This document shows, piece after piece, positions 24,201-39,100 of a DNA stretch of 64,000 nucleotides. This DNA is from Apostichopus californicus (Eukaryota > Echinodermata > Holothuroidea > Aspidochirotida > Stichopodidae). Made by a program: the position numbers and the translations under genes. The stretch covers positions 15,652 to 79,651 of the forward strand of contig JAIPMN010002421.1 of NCBI GenBank assembly GCA_020650975.1. Reading direction: 5' to 3'. A model generated the notes under the pieces. It made no database searches, had not been told where the DNA came from, and saw nothing but the letters and a program-made list of their open reading frames with translations. Positions within the stretch are counted from its first letter, which is position 1. Every line of letters begins with the position of its first letter.

Positions 24201-27200
24201 AAACCTAATCAAGCAAAAACCACATTAATTCCTTAATAGAGTGCCTTTTCAAAAGACAGCCTGCACAGCCTTCACGTTTTCAGTTTTATACATGCATGCA
24301 CTGAAGTTCACGGTTAAATAATCATAAAGATGGATTTGCTGGGCTTCATAAGTGTTTAGCTCATGATGCAAGATGGGTTTTAGAATGATCAGTCTTAATT
24401 TTCTAGATTACAGTCAATGACGCAAGGAGAGAGATTCGTTGATCAACAATCCGTAGGTCGATCAACTTGGCGATGTGAAAGCAGAAAAAAAAACATTCTC
24501 GAAAAGAAACAGGAGACTGACGTGACAATTCCTGGCAGCATTTTCTTATAATATCAGGCCACTTTTTTGTATCCTTTAAATTAAAGTTAGAGTCTTTAAG
24601 ATACAATAGCTTTGAAATTAGGAAAATTGTGACACAATCCATATGGTGGGCAACTGATAAAAATTCATAAAGTACAAAATTTATAGGAAACTAGGATAGT
24701 GGGAAATGGCATCGAAACTTATCAATCCTCAACTTTTCATGTTCTCATCCAGTTAATATTCCATCAATACTGCAGGAATAAATAATCTACTGTAAATAAG
24801 TCGTTAAGATATCCTACAAACGGCAAACAAAGCGCCCTCTTTTTCCCTCATCGTGTATTGAAATAAACTGCTTTTCAGCGATGTCTAATTACAAGTATGT
24901 ACAGTAAGAGTGCATTAATATACAAATAATGAATGGTTATGAGTGCAATAGTGCAAATATTTCATGAGTTGAAAGATGGAATGTTCCATGGAACAAATTA
25001 CATCTTTCAACGAATGAAATATTTGCACTATTGCACGAATGGAAACCATTCATTATTTGTTTTATACAACACCTTCAAATTTGGATATAATTGGATGTAA
25101 AATGCACTCATGCAACAGATTGTTTTGAACAGACAGGTTTCTCTGCTCTCTTACCATTGAAAAAAGTGCTATCAAAAAAGTATAACCCATGGTTCTATTT
25201 CATAGAGTGCAATAGAGCGGATTTTGCATGCAATCGACGAGCAATTGACCAATCAAATGGCCGGAATATAATTAGGTGTTGTATAATATCAAATATCTCC
25301 ACCAACGTGAAAACAGAAAGGGTGCCACATGTTTCTCTCGAGATCACACACTTGTTCCCTAGATGTTGTCTTAATTTATTGATATTTACCATAAACAGTG
25401 CTGCAATTACTACAAAACACATCAATCCGTGCCCAATCGTTAATTTCTCTTTGTTGAACATTTCCTTGTTCGGATTCTTTAACTTTATGGTACAAGTATA
25501 CTGTACATTGCTTAAGAATTAAACTATGGCAGCACAAAATCTGATATAACTTCACAATTTCTAATCATAGCAAATTTCCCTAGGGATTAAGAGATCCTTT
25601 TTTATCTCTCTTTTATTCCCATTTTTTTAATTTTTTTATTTAGTAAGCTGATCTCTTTTTCATTTCTCTTCAATTAATACAGACTATTACAGCAATTGAA
25701 ATATTTAGATCAAAGATCAAATCTGACAATGTAATATGGGGTAACGACCAGTTGTACTTGTTTTTGCAATGGTGTGCATGGGGCATTTATCACTGGATAC
25801 AGAGATGAATGCTAAAAGATGGTAACTTACTTCATGAAGTGTTTCACTAATTCAGAGAAAGTTTGCATTGTTTTATGTTTATTTTGTTGGTGGATACAAA
25901 CAGTAATTTAATAATTTGTTTCTCAAACAAATTAAGGATGATTTTGAGCAATTTAGACTTTGGACTGTAATTATCCAAATTTGGTTTGATGATGTCCAAA
26001 CAATTTTGGCAGCATTTATGACCAGAATTATTGTACCATTTAATATCTCCCAGGACTTAGCTGATGAATTGAAATGAAAATTGCTTCAGAAGACTTAATT
26101 ACTTTAAGTAAAAAAAAATTAAAACAAAGAAGCAAGGGCGGGGGAAAAAGAAGAAAATTATTCAATTTAGTCTCAAAGCATCTGGCATCCTTGATAATTT
26201 GCATAATAATATTAACATTATATGGTTGTGCTGGAAGAAACACTCCATAGTACACCTTTTCTGATGCCTACCCCACCGCACCCCCTCCACCCCCACCCCA
26301 TAGTTACACTTCAATCACTCAATACTGTGCTGCTGTAAATGAAAATGCTAATGGTTCTTGCGTTGGTTAAACATTTTGAAGAAATGTTTCATTTTTTAAA
26401 GAAATGCTTCATTCTTTTAATATTTTAGTATACATCCAGGACTCATTGTATGCTATTCCTCCAAACAAAAGACAAACATATACTGGGCCTTGAATACATT
26501 GACCGTATTATAAATGCAGTAAAAAAGCACACTCTACAACATTAACTGGGGTTTCTCTATTAGAGTAAATTTGAAATTCGATCTGCAATTTTTGTCAAGT
26601 TTACACAGTGTAAACAAAACAGCCTTGCAGTCTACAAAAGTTTCAGACATTACTTTACTGTATGTGCAACTGTATTTGCACGCATGCATGCATGAGTTTT
26701 CAAATCAAATTTAATTAAAATTTGGAATGGCATTATAAAGAATCTGTTGAAACTGCATATCAGCTGAAATATACATTTTTTTTTTAATCCGCACAGCTGA
26801 ATTCGCCATCTCACACCGTCTTCGGAAAACCTTGGCGAGATACGTTCACCTTCTTAGCAATTTTAAGGCATATAATTGCATGAATAAAAATGTGCGTGTG
26901 CTTAATTCCTTTCAAGAGATCTGTAAAGCTATTGATTTGTGTTTTATCTCTCCAGAGGTTTGCCTAAAAGTGCTAAACTCTTTATATCATAAAACAGCAG
27001 AAGCTACATAGCTAACATGATGTACTAGACGGTTTAGACCTTTGATTTGAATATATTGCGTAAGATGCTGCAAGGAAAGGAACTTTCTTAAAATATCAGA
27101 AATTGGTTATCTTCGTTGCAGCGCTTATTTGTGTCACATACAGTACTGAACTGATAAAAAAAGCTAGGACAATTCGTAGAATAATATTAGAGCTTTTAAA

Positions 27201-30200
27201 AAGAAAACATTACTGAACAGTGGGTAAAATTAAATTTTCTTGTTGGTGATGATCATGAACAAATTTTAAAAAAAAATTAAGAAAATTAGATAGAAAATTT
27301 ATGTTACTAACTTTCTTTTCCTTTTTTAACAGATAAAAACCAAAATTGCAAACTACAATTTACATGTAAGAAGCTCTTATAACATGTGTGTAGTACTGCT
27401 GTTTTAGGCGCATACATTGCTCAATATATCGACCTTGGGTGTGCACTTTTAACATGGACACAAGTATTTCATATCGACTAAACTGACCCAGTATTGTTAA
27501 TTCCGGTTAATGCTTCCAGCATAGCTGTATAAGAAAATAGGAATTTGGACGATTAATCTAATTTTATAACAAATTTTGCTACTTATAGTCGAAAGATTTA
27601 TGTAAATGTAAGGTAAAACTCGTTGCTACTGAGATCACTAAAACACATTTCCAGAATTTTAAATATTAGTTATAATGGGGGTCTTAACCAGTCATAGACA
27701 ATATTATCTTCCTAATTTCCATTGAAAATATAGTACATTATCAGGGCACTTTTCGGTATCAATTGTTGTGCCATGCAGAATTAGCTGCACTACGTAAATT
27801 CAATGACCAAATGAAACTATATGGCAGTGGCGGAGCGTCCATACTGTCAGGGGAGGCGGCTGCCCCCCCCTGACGGACTCAAATGGACTGCTGGCGCCCT
27901 TTTCAGCTTTTTACCACTTTTTACTTATTCGCGATTGACATTTTTATTGCGCTCTCATCTACCTATTGACATAATTTGTCACATTTTGTTGGCGATGATT
28001 TATTCTTCGTTTATCTGCAAATTAGCAAGGCCCGAAAAGGGTAATTTCCGGCGATCTAGGGAGTACCTTTACTCAAAAATTCTGTACGTTCTGCGCCAAC
28101 CTGTGGTGGCGCTCCGCTTAGATAGTGTCGAAAGCGCCCCTACAGACCATTCTCGACCCCCCTGACCAATACCCCTAGCTCCGCCACTGTATAATGCCAT
28201 GCATGATGGTTCAAACTATTAAGTATATCAGTGGCCAGTTGACAGAGAGCTCCCTAGTACTGTATCGTAAATGCTGTTCACAGCTATTAAGTATAGTAAA
28301 GTGGTCAGTTGACAGAGAGCTCCCTAGTACTGTCCTGTATTGTAAATGCTGTTCACAGCACTACAGTAAATCCCTGGGGTTACTCCCCTAATCAAATCAA
28401 ACAGTTGCTGTACAGAACAGAAAAGAGCAGTGTGTAATACCTATGTGGAACACACTTTTTTAAACTTGTAAAAGTTGTAAGTGATCAAGTATCTAAGCAA
28501 CGGGAAGCTGTGTAGGTAACTGATCTGCACTGTGGAATTGAAACTATAACTGAGCCCTGACAACAAGGTGACTGACTTCCTGTATACTGTAGACACAGTA
28601 CCTGCATACATGTGCACACTATGGACTATGTGTGTACATAATACAGTATGTGTTTTAATAGCTGCAGAAGAGCTGGTATATATGTATAATACTGTGTTTT
28701 CACAAAGGGACCATTGCAATTTTGTGCATAACGTACGTACATGTGGTTAACAGGATGTACTGCATGTACACACTAAGGTATCTACAGTATGTTGTCAATA
28801 CGGTATACAGTACAGTCCAAAGAGAATGTAATACTTTCAATTACTGCATCAAAATTTGTGGTGCAGCAAGTTTTATCTTAAAAAGTTAACATTTAAATTA
28901 CTAGCAATGTTAACTCTATAGAATAATGGAAGTTAAGTCTTTTAACTTCCAAGCTTTAAATTTAGTTTGGTAATTAAAAAGACAAGTAGAACAAAACTGA
29001 ATGTATGTATCTTGGCAGGTACAATTCAAATGCATGCAATAATAATCTTTACTGCATCTTCTAAAAGATAACCATGTCACAAGGCCTTTGTCTTTTTAAA
29101 GAGAAACAAATAGCGGTGGAAAGAACCAACTGAAATTTGGAGACATATTGTATTGTTCAAATATAAACACTGCAAGATCATCTGAGATATACAGTACTTA
29201 GGCTGTATTCTCTCATGTGCAGCTATGAATTTCACGAGATGTTATTATTCAATATTCATAAAAGAATTTTTTATTAAATGATCTGAAATATACCTAGGCA
29301 TTTGCAGCAGTTTATGAGTAGCCTACAATTACTGTTAAAGCACTTTTTGTCATTGCTGACTAAATTTCAAAGATTGCAGATACTGTAGAGCGCAAGAGTT
29401 ACCAGCCGGCTCAGACGAAAATCCAAAATAAGTTAATTGTGATGACCAGTTATATAATTGTTTGCAACTAGTAATAGTTTCAACTTACAGCTTTATTTAA
29501 GAGCTGCGAGTTTCATTTTATGCCATCAATGACCAATTGCAAATTACAGTATGTACAGTAAGTCTATAGTATATGACAATACTACAAATATGTAGTCCCG
29601 ATGTATACCACACAGTATGTATTGTACACTGTATATTGCGCAGAATCTAAACTTTGGTCTATAAACTCAATAATAAAAAAAATGCAATTGGTTAGAACTG
29701 GGGGTGGGGAGGGAAGAGGGAGAGATGTCTCTCACTTTTAGTTCCCTGCTAACCTACCACAGTATAATCAGAATCACAAGGTATACAAATGTATAGTGTA
29801 CATGTTAAATTTAACTTTTATACCTACAGTACAGTGCAACACTGACTATATATGCTCCAATGTAAAGAATACACCAGAATCAGTCTGAGCTAATAATTCT
29901 ATTGTTTGAGCATCCTTCATTTGTTTCAGTTATTTACCTTTAAAATATAAATTGGAATATTTTACTGTAACACAACAGGCAAAAGATTACAACCACCTGC
30001 ATGCAACACTATACATACTGTATATAATATAGGCTAACTATGCAACAGTCACTGTACAACTCCTTACACCAAAAAACCTGAAATCAACTCTTACAAGTTA
30101 CAGTACAAAAAAAGCATGAAAGAAACATTCACCAATGAGCTAATCCAATACATGGCCTCAAATCCAATCGAAGCAGATAAAAATCCAGGTAATTGATGCT

Positions 30201-33078
30201 GCACAATTTCAAACCATAACTGAATCTCCAGGCTGTAAGTAGTAGTAGCCACACAGTGTACAGTATATTTGAACTGAGGCTATCTGTTTAATGTAAACAA
30301 CTCCAGCGTGTCAGTGCACAGCTTGCTTCATAAGCAACCGTGACATGTGGGCCAAAGTCCTCTATTAATAATACACACACACACAGACAAATACATACAG
30401 CCACAGTGCTATGTATAGCAATCAACCGACATGAAATATAATCACAATCCCCAAAGCACGATCAGAAACTACAAGAATTGCAGTGAATTCTATATGTTAC
30501 TGACAGATCATCACAGCTATTGTGCTAGCTCTAATCCATTCAGATATACTACTCAGAGAGCTTATAATTGAATGGCAGACACTGTGTGTGTGTGGTACAA
30601 AAGTCTCATCATTGATTCCTTGGCTTATGAATAAACATGTTGTGTACATTGTCATGGTAATATATATGGCTTTGCTCATTGACAATTCCACACACTGTGT
30701 GTAGCAATTATTATTATTGATGCTTTTAAGAGCATTTTATGAACAGTGAGGTTCAGTATTAATATATATAAGTATATATATAGCTAGTCAAATTTACAAC
30801 TCTCTATGTATAGTGGTTATGTGTATAACCTGCAGATTTACTGAAACGGTGCAAAGAACACTAGAACATATTTTAAGACAAAATGAAAGCTTTTACTGAG
30901 GCTTTCTTGCATGATGTTAATAGCAACATTTGTTTTATAAATTTAAAATAAAAATAAAACAAAACTGTAAGCAAACTGCTTAGATCCACTAAAGAACCTG
31001 TATAAGAGAATGTGTATTTTAGAAATTTTAATTTTAAATTAATATATTACTTGAAAGGCTTTATTTATGGGGCAAATTGCAATACAATTCCAAAGACCTG
31101 TCAAACATGCTCTCGTTTCTTGTCTTATCCACTTACGAACTATGCATATTTAGCTAATTAATACACAAAACAGTGTTTAACCAAAATATTGAGAAAAATG
31201 GGGGGGGGGGGACAGAGAAAAATAATGTAAGACCACAAATACTCTCGTAATTTACAACTCACCAATATAGTTTGCCCCAAAATTTGACCATGCTTAAAAC
31301 TGCTAGCTCGAAAAACAATAATTTATCTTGGAGATTCTAATAGTTCCCACCACTCCAAATTATTCAAAGGTGATGAGGAAACTTCAAAATTAGATATAAA
31401 GTGTCTCATGGAGTTAAAATTCCCAGCAGAAGGCAGCAAGACAAGAATTAAGTTTGACCATGCTGGATCCCTTACTTATCATTTTAACATATTTTGGGTT
31501 GAATCAAAGCATGAGCAGATTAAAAGCATGTTGTAGGTTTTAAAGCGTCTTGTGTTTTCTTTAACCAAGCGTTATATTTGAGCAATGAGATACGACATAT
31601 ACATGGAAATATATCTAATTGGTCTACAAGCACTATACTGTAGTTTAAATTGAAATTACACCTTTATTTCCATGACCCTACGTACCTCATAATATGTTTC
31701 ACAATACTAAATGTCCATAATTCTATAACAGGCAAAAAAAAAAACCAAAACACCAACAACACGGTACTTAGAGAAAGTGCATGAGTGTGGGAACAAGAAA
31801 TAAAGTTGGATGTGACGCAGGGTAGGTGGGGGGGGGGTATTCTACGGGTCACTATGGAGAAGGAAGGAGAAGATTAAGGGAGGACTTAGTTTGATTCCAG
31901 GAGACTTCAAAGGGAGCACTGCCTCTCACAAACATAATCTCGGTGGTGAAAACCATTTTTTTCTCCAATTACATAGTGTTCATCTTGTTACCCTTTGTTT
32001 GACTCCCTGATTGTCCTTCTGCCCACCTCCCCCCCCCCCCAGACACAATCTAAATTTCCCTTCTGCTCTGTAGCAGTGCGTGATGATAAACCAATTCAAC
32101 GGACAACCCCGATCAATAAACTACAAGTAAAATGAAGAGGAAGAATGATAAACTTACCATTTGTATCCTTGATCATAGTCTGATATTGTTCCTCTTTCTC
32201 CATCACTGCCTCTTCATAATCCTTCCTCATCTGCTCCATCTCACCCTCCTGTCTCTGGTGAAGTTCCTCTAGCTGCTCCACCAATGCTTGAGACTTCTCG
32301 TGTTCGCTCCTCGCCAGCTGCTCATCGAGTTGACTGCTGTAGACCGCCTCAGCCGTAGCCTTCAGTGAATTTAACTCTTCTCTGTGTTGGTTCTACAGGT
32401 TGATATCAAATTCAGAACACGTAAAAGAACCAAGGGATAGCCATATCTAATAGCTGGGGTAAGCCAGATAGTTGCAGTTTTTATAATTTTTTTTGTTTTG
32501 GGTCTACAGGTTGATATATCGAATTCAGAATACATAAAAGAACCAAGCGATAGCCATATCTAATAGCTGGGTTAAGCCAGATATTTTTGTTTTGTTTTTT
32601 AAAACCTTAATAATTTTTTACACAAATTCCAACTCATTGAATCTAAATTAGAGCATATTATTGGAAGCACATGTTTTAAACTAATGTTTAATGTTTTAAA
32701 CTTTGCACAACTGAAATATTTTTAAGACCACCCTTTGTATAGCAGAGTAAGAAAATCATGCCTTGTATTTTACAATTTAATGAAAAAATGTCGGGATTGA
32801 TTGATCAACGCTTTTCCCTGCTGTACAATTTCATGACGTAGAATATTGATGACTGTGTTCGTTATTCAGTGTCAGTTATCCAATTAGGGTAGTTTGTATC
32901 TGCTGAGTTTAATACAAAGAAAAACTTTAATTTTCAGTTCTGCAACATAGTCTGGAATTATATAGGGTATGTGCTGCCTGCATGATACATCTAATGACAG
33001 TTTGAATCCAGGGATGAAATCTACTGTAATAAACAATGTAATGTAAATTATTTCTCATACAATTAAGATACAATTTTC

Positions 33079-33113
<35 letters not shown>

Positions 33114-36100
33114 ATTTAAATTTAAATTGATATTGAGTTGTATTTAGGACAAAGTTTTACCTCCAATTCAGATTTGACATTTTCCTTTTCCAGTTCATTG
33201 GTTTCATCTTTCTCCTTCATAATCTCATCTAGAATCTTCTGGTTGCCCTCATCTAAATTTTGTTTCAGAATCTGAAGCTTATCCATATCTGCTCCTGACA
33301 GCGCCTGACCGACATAAGAAAGAACATAGATGGCAAACTTGACAGATTTTCCACTTTTTACAAATAGCTTCATTTACAGTATTCAATGGGTACACCCAAT
33401 TGGGTGATCCTTCCCATCAGTGGTGGAGCGTCCATGCCCCCCTGACGGACTCAAATGGACTGCTGGCGCCCTTTTCAGCTTTTTACCACTTTTTACTTAT
33501 TTGCGATTATTGACTTTTTTATTGCACTCTCAAATACCTATCCTATTGACATTTGTCACATTTTGTTGGTGTAATTTTCTGACAAAATGGCGATGACACC
33601 TATATATTCTTCGTTTATCTGCAAATTAGCAAGGCCCGGAAAGGGTCATTTCCGGCGATCTAGGAAGTATCTTCACTCAAAAAAATTCTGTACGCTCCGC
33701 GCCAACCTGTGGTGGCGCTCCGCTTAGATAGTGTCAAAAGCGCCCCTACAGACCATTCTCGCTACCTCTGACAAATACCCCTAGCTCCGCCACTGCTTCC
33801 CATTCAATAGTTTGTTGCTTCTCACTCCCCTCCCATTTCCCCACATTGTTTTGTACAGGAATGAACACAAGAGATGTCCCAGTGAGGTCAATTTCCTCCA
33901 GGGTGAAAAATAAAAAATAGTTTAAGAATTTTGACCAAAAGGTGACCATATTTTGAAAATCTGGCATATTTTGGGGCCAACACAGCATACTGTACCTTTA
34001 AAGTTTCAACAAAAATTCCAAAAACTAAGATAAACCTTGACAATCATCTCACTACAAAATCAGAATACAACTGACTTGCTATTTGGTACAGTACGTCAAA
34101 TGCAATTAATATTCATTGATACATCACTCTCTCCTCTCTTTCGTAAAATTTACAGCTTTGAAACGTACATGCCTACGCCGCTAGAGAGAATCCCCACGCA
34201 AAGTTTACAGAAGAAATTAGCACGAGTACAAGAGTACACCAGATACTTACATATTTGCACTGAAAATTTACAAACATACGTGAATGAATTTAAAACACCA
34301 CTCAGCACAAGCATCACACACCATCAACAAGCTATGACAACAGGACATTAAACAGAGTCAAAGTAACTATCAGCGATGATGTATCCGTCGGACTTTGAAG
34401 TACTGTAGATGTCACCATGCGAGGATAAAATTTTAAATTTCAAAAAATTAAAAACACTAGCCTACCTCTTGATTTGTTGTCGGTCCATTTTCGATTCTTT
34501 GTTTTTGTTGTTCGAGTTCTTCCTGCAGTTTTTCGTTCTTGGCTTTCAATTCGGCTACCACCTCGTTGAGCTGAATGAGAAAGAGATTTCAAAGAGGAAA
34601 ACTGAAATCTGATGTAGTTCATAAAATGGGTACGAAGAAAAGAAACTAAACATATATAAATGTTTTATTTTATCTGTTTATGATGAATTCTGAAATAGCA
34701 AAGACATTTTAACTGGAGCAGCAATTGAAAAGGGTGTCTGTGGTCTTTGAAAATGTTTTGTCTAAGATACACCAATTTGGCAATCTTTACATCTACATTT
34801 ATATTAACAACTCTTCAAAATTTAGTACAGTTAGAACATGCCACATCACCCCTCCCCCCCCCCACCCTCTCCCATGCCCTCACCTGCCACAATCAGCCCT
34901 TTCAAGGAAGATGCCACCACATATCTGATTGGTAAACTGTATATTACTTTATTATACACTTGAAATCATGTAAACATCCTTTGACAATGACATTTTCTCA
35001 GAGACTGTTATTTTTTCCTTTACTATTTAGCATTTTAGGTAAAAGAACTACACAAAGCAAAATAGCACCGGATTACCCACATCCCTGATCACGCAATATT
35101 CATTGGACATGTTCTTGTTTGTGAAGATAATAACCTTTACAATTTCTAACCAAACTGTGATAATAAAGTGAATAAAGGCAAAATCATTGAATATGCATGA
35201 GCAGTAGTTGACATATGAAAAGATCATAATAGAGAGGGTAAAATATATATGAAAATGAAATGTATGCACCTTACCAAGTACACTTAACTTAAAGGAGAAA
35301 ATGAATGCAGATATGTTTTTCTAAATTGAGGTAAAACAAAAGGAAAGTGATAGGTACTGTAGCATATTAAAATGCATATATTTATTGTCATGTCATAAAC
35401 AGTGAGTGTTTGATCTGAAACAAAGTTATTTACAAACAAGAATGAAAGAAGGAATTGCACACATGACTGTCAGGCACTTAAATGGAATAAAAGGTACTAA
35501 TGACTCTTACAGAGACCTTTTACAGGATTGATGTTACAAAGTTTTTTTGTTTTTTTTTAAAAAGTACACAACATTCAAATGGAGGACACATCAATGACAT
35601 TTTGCGATGCGATAGTTGGGTAAATTATTGTCCCCGCAGACTCGCAGAGGAGACATGTAAGATGACATGGGCTGTTAACCATGAATAACGCTTCAAGGCT
35701 TTGGCAAATCATTCAAGTTAACATCATTTATTAAAATACTATATAAATATGTACGATTTCAAAACATTTAATATGAAGCTGGTAAATAGGATCACATTAA
35801 AATGTAATGAAATTGTATTAGCTTACACTGTGGTATATAAATTGATGTACATGAAACTAGTACAGTATACACTTGAACAGTACCGATAGAATGTTTTAGC
35901 AGATAATGTTTGGTTTGCTGAAAAATCAAGTCTTTTATTAGAAATGCCAGACATACATGTGACCGGACGAGAGGTAATGTCCGATGGAGGACATTATGCT
36001 CTTTCCGGACTCATGAAGGACTCCTGCAAGACTAAGCTAGTAACATTATCAAGCATACTTTTTATTCCTAATGGGTACTATATTTTACTGTGGCTGTATT

Positions 36101-39100
36101 TACGATTCACACAGGAGAAAAAATGGTACAATATACTTTCACAATTTTAACTTTGTTTCGTATTTAGGACCCGCTTCATATATTAGATCCAGAAGGGAGA
36201 ACTCTGGGCTCCAGATTCAACATCTCTATTGTAAGGGCAACTTTTATGAAAATTACTAGAAATCAAACTCGGAGATTCTGATTCCCCAAGAGACCAGACC
36301 AGGGTTAATAAGCACAGAACTCTGTATCACATTTGTAGAGTATGGGAGACTCTCTAGATCTGAGCCGACCTTAGACCAAATGTTACCTACTTTCAATAAG
36401 CACTGTACTTGTATATGAATGTTAATTATGTATGGTACTATAGGTACTTGTACGTGTAACGAACAAAGACCTGGAATCTTGCATCAAATGCAGTTATGCC
36501 GCATTTGTACGTGGGTATTATCACAAAATATGCTAAAATAGTGAAGTATAAGTCATGTTCTTCGTTCAAAATTAGTTGACAGTTTCCATCCCTCGTGCAT
36601 TTTGCTTTACTGAGACTTTTGGTTCTCTGCAGCATGTCTATGCATCTCAATGTCTGAATATGCATGGCTTATATGGAGTGCATGAATTTCTGAATAAATC
36701 AAATTTAGAGATTTAGCACTAAAAGATTTGAATTTAACTTTCCCAGGAAATATAAGTCAGTAAAACGATTGATATCATCAATGGCTATGTGGATTTGATT
36801 CCGATATATACCACTTTGCTGTAAACAGGCCCTTAGTGTACTACTACAAGACCACAGGTTTGGGATTTGAAATGGTGTGGCAATATAGAATATCCCACTG
36901 AGTATTTTACTGGGGGGGGGGGGGGGANNNNNNNNNNTTGAAAGGGTGTGACAGTAAAGAATATCCCACTGCGTATTTTACTGTGGGGGAGGGGGGGGAT
37001 ATTCTACACTAGTGGAAGCTCATACCACGACTTTGGACTGGTTCACATTCCAGAACAAGAATTGGTTTAATCTAGAATTTATTGATCAAGACTGTCAACA
37101 AGTCAATCAGGCACATTTTATAATTTCCTCTCTAAAGCAGAATTGTCTAAAATTATGATTCGATCTTCAGTATTAATATTATGGGATATTCCAACGTGAA
37201 ATATATACCGAAGGGAAAAACAAATATTCTCCATTGTTACAATAATATGTAGTTGAAACCCAGATCTCACTTTTATATTCCAAACTCTTGATTTAGTTGT
37301 TTGGATATAAACTATTTCAACAGATAAATCTTTCCATATTCCAGGAAATGGATGCTGGTACTATAGTATAGGTTAGCTGTGATGTCATTTTAATGACTGA
37401 CATTATTCCAAAGCTTTTCAGTTCTATTCTAATATTATTGACGATCTTTCCTTCACATTTGATAACATTGAAAATGTTCTCATGTGTTAATATTCTCTTT
37501 GAACATTCAGAATTATTAATATAAATTATTACACATAATATCATGAAAGTTATCTTCCCCACTGGATCAAAGATTTGTATATGAAAGGCTTTTTCAGCTT
37601 AGTTGCCATGACGACGACATCACTAAACTCCTCTGTCGTCAGATGCATTAATAAAATTTCACTTATAATCCATGAGACAAAATGCTAGAATGTCATTTTT
37701 GACCTACAGTACTGCAAAAGAAAGCCGAATAATTTCTCCGAATTTTGTTTAAACCGTGGACTTTGGTCACGAGAATATCCCTGGTAACCAGCTACCCTGT
37801 AGCTTTTATTGGTATAACATTACACACGTTTGCCGAGCAGGTTTATAGTCTGTAGAAAAGATTTTTGGGAATTGACGTAAACCATCTCCATGACTATCTT
37901 AATGGCCCATTGAGATCAGAACTGTGATTAATAATTTGTAAACCAGTTCGCAGGTTGATGATTGTCGTGATGACACTAAACGTACGAATATCGGAGAATG
38001 TCATCAAAATTAATCAACATTTGACTGACTTTGATGAGGAGACTATATAAAGCTGAGATGTGCCACTGGTATATATTAATTGTGTGTAATTTTGAATCTT
38101 TGAGGAAGAAACTAGATCCTCATGTACCAACATCAATGATGATTAATCATTCCATACAGACAACCATAAAATTGTCTTGAATATTATATTGAGATTTTCA
38201 CGGTGAACTTTCAAACATTTCAAGAAGAGGAAAACTTGTAGTCCTTGATTGAACAAATGAAGTTCTGCACAACCAGTCAAATTAGGGAAGGGGAGGAGGA
38301 AAGGGGATGGGTATGGAAAAGCCCCCCCTCTTGTCCACTTTTATTTGAGAAAATGTGACAGAATTTGAAAATATTTAGTTCACTTTTTTCAATCTAAAAG
38401 AAGAGGAAACGTGTCACCAGGACTGGGGAATAGGGGGAGAGGAGTTAGGAGACATGGGGGAAGGGAGTAGGATGGATTGAGCATAGGCAGTGCATTTACT
38501 GCATTAAACTATTACATGATACATGTAAATATATATGTTAATCTGACATTATATGAATGCAATTGGTATTTAGTGGATCTTTAATGTGAAAGACTGGATT
38601 CTCTCCTCTATTTCCCAAAAATATGTTACAGAGACTAAGAACGTTGTTTAAGTTAGTGATCTTTTATCACTTTCTTTTAGGATTTACTGGATTTAAGATA
38701 CACAGTAGAAGCATATTAAGATGATCAGCAAAGCTTAATGGCACTCTACCACCAAACGGTTCCTAGCTTATTTTGTATTGTGTGGATGATATTGCACTTA
38801 GTGGTTTCAACTTTACCACATGCGCAAACTTTAATGGTGGTTGCATAAATGGGGGTACAGTGCTTACCCCATGAATTACACAGCAAATTGGTATATAAAA
38901 ACATGTTGCATGCTAATATAAATGTGAGTTTGGTGCTACTGTAATAGAAAAGCCATGCAAAAAGTGAAGGAAATACATTAACATCCCATATACCCACCCC
39001 CCCCCCTGACCTTCCCCCATACATCATTGTTTATTTTACTCACAATTATTTTTACTCAAAATTCTCCAAGAATTACCCAGAATTCTCAGAGAACAGCAGC

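Larger units (their letters stand above)
23355..32157. other. AKAP9 intron 10 (8.8 kb)
   Basis: AT-rich intron without a recognisable gene. It holds the foldback/TIR element at 24.9-25.3 kb, a hAT MITE at 27.8-28.2 kb, a direct duplication right after it, a fragment of the Penelope-like flank near 30.95 kb, and G- or C-runs at 31,200 and 31,830 (and 32,030). Open frames in it are short and compositionally intronic. Confidence 0.8.

Noticed and set aside
25091-25522. 143-residue open frame and its antisense partner
   Set aside because: Spans the TIR element and AT-rich intron; chance frame.
27821-28165. 114-residue open frame over hAT MITE copy A
   Set aside because: The element is non-coding; copy B does not preserve the frame.
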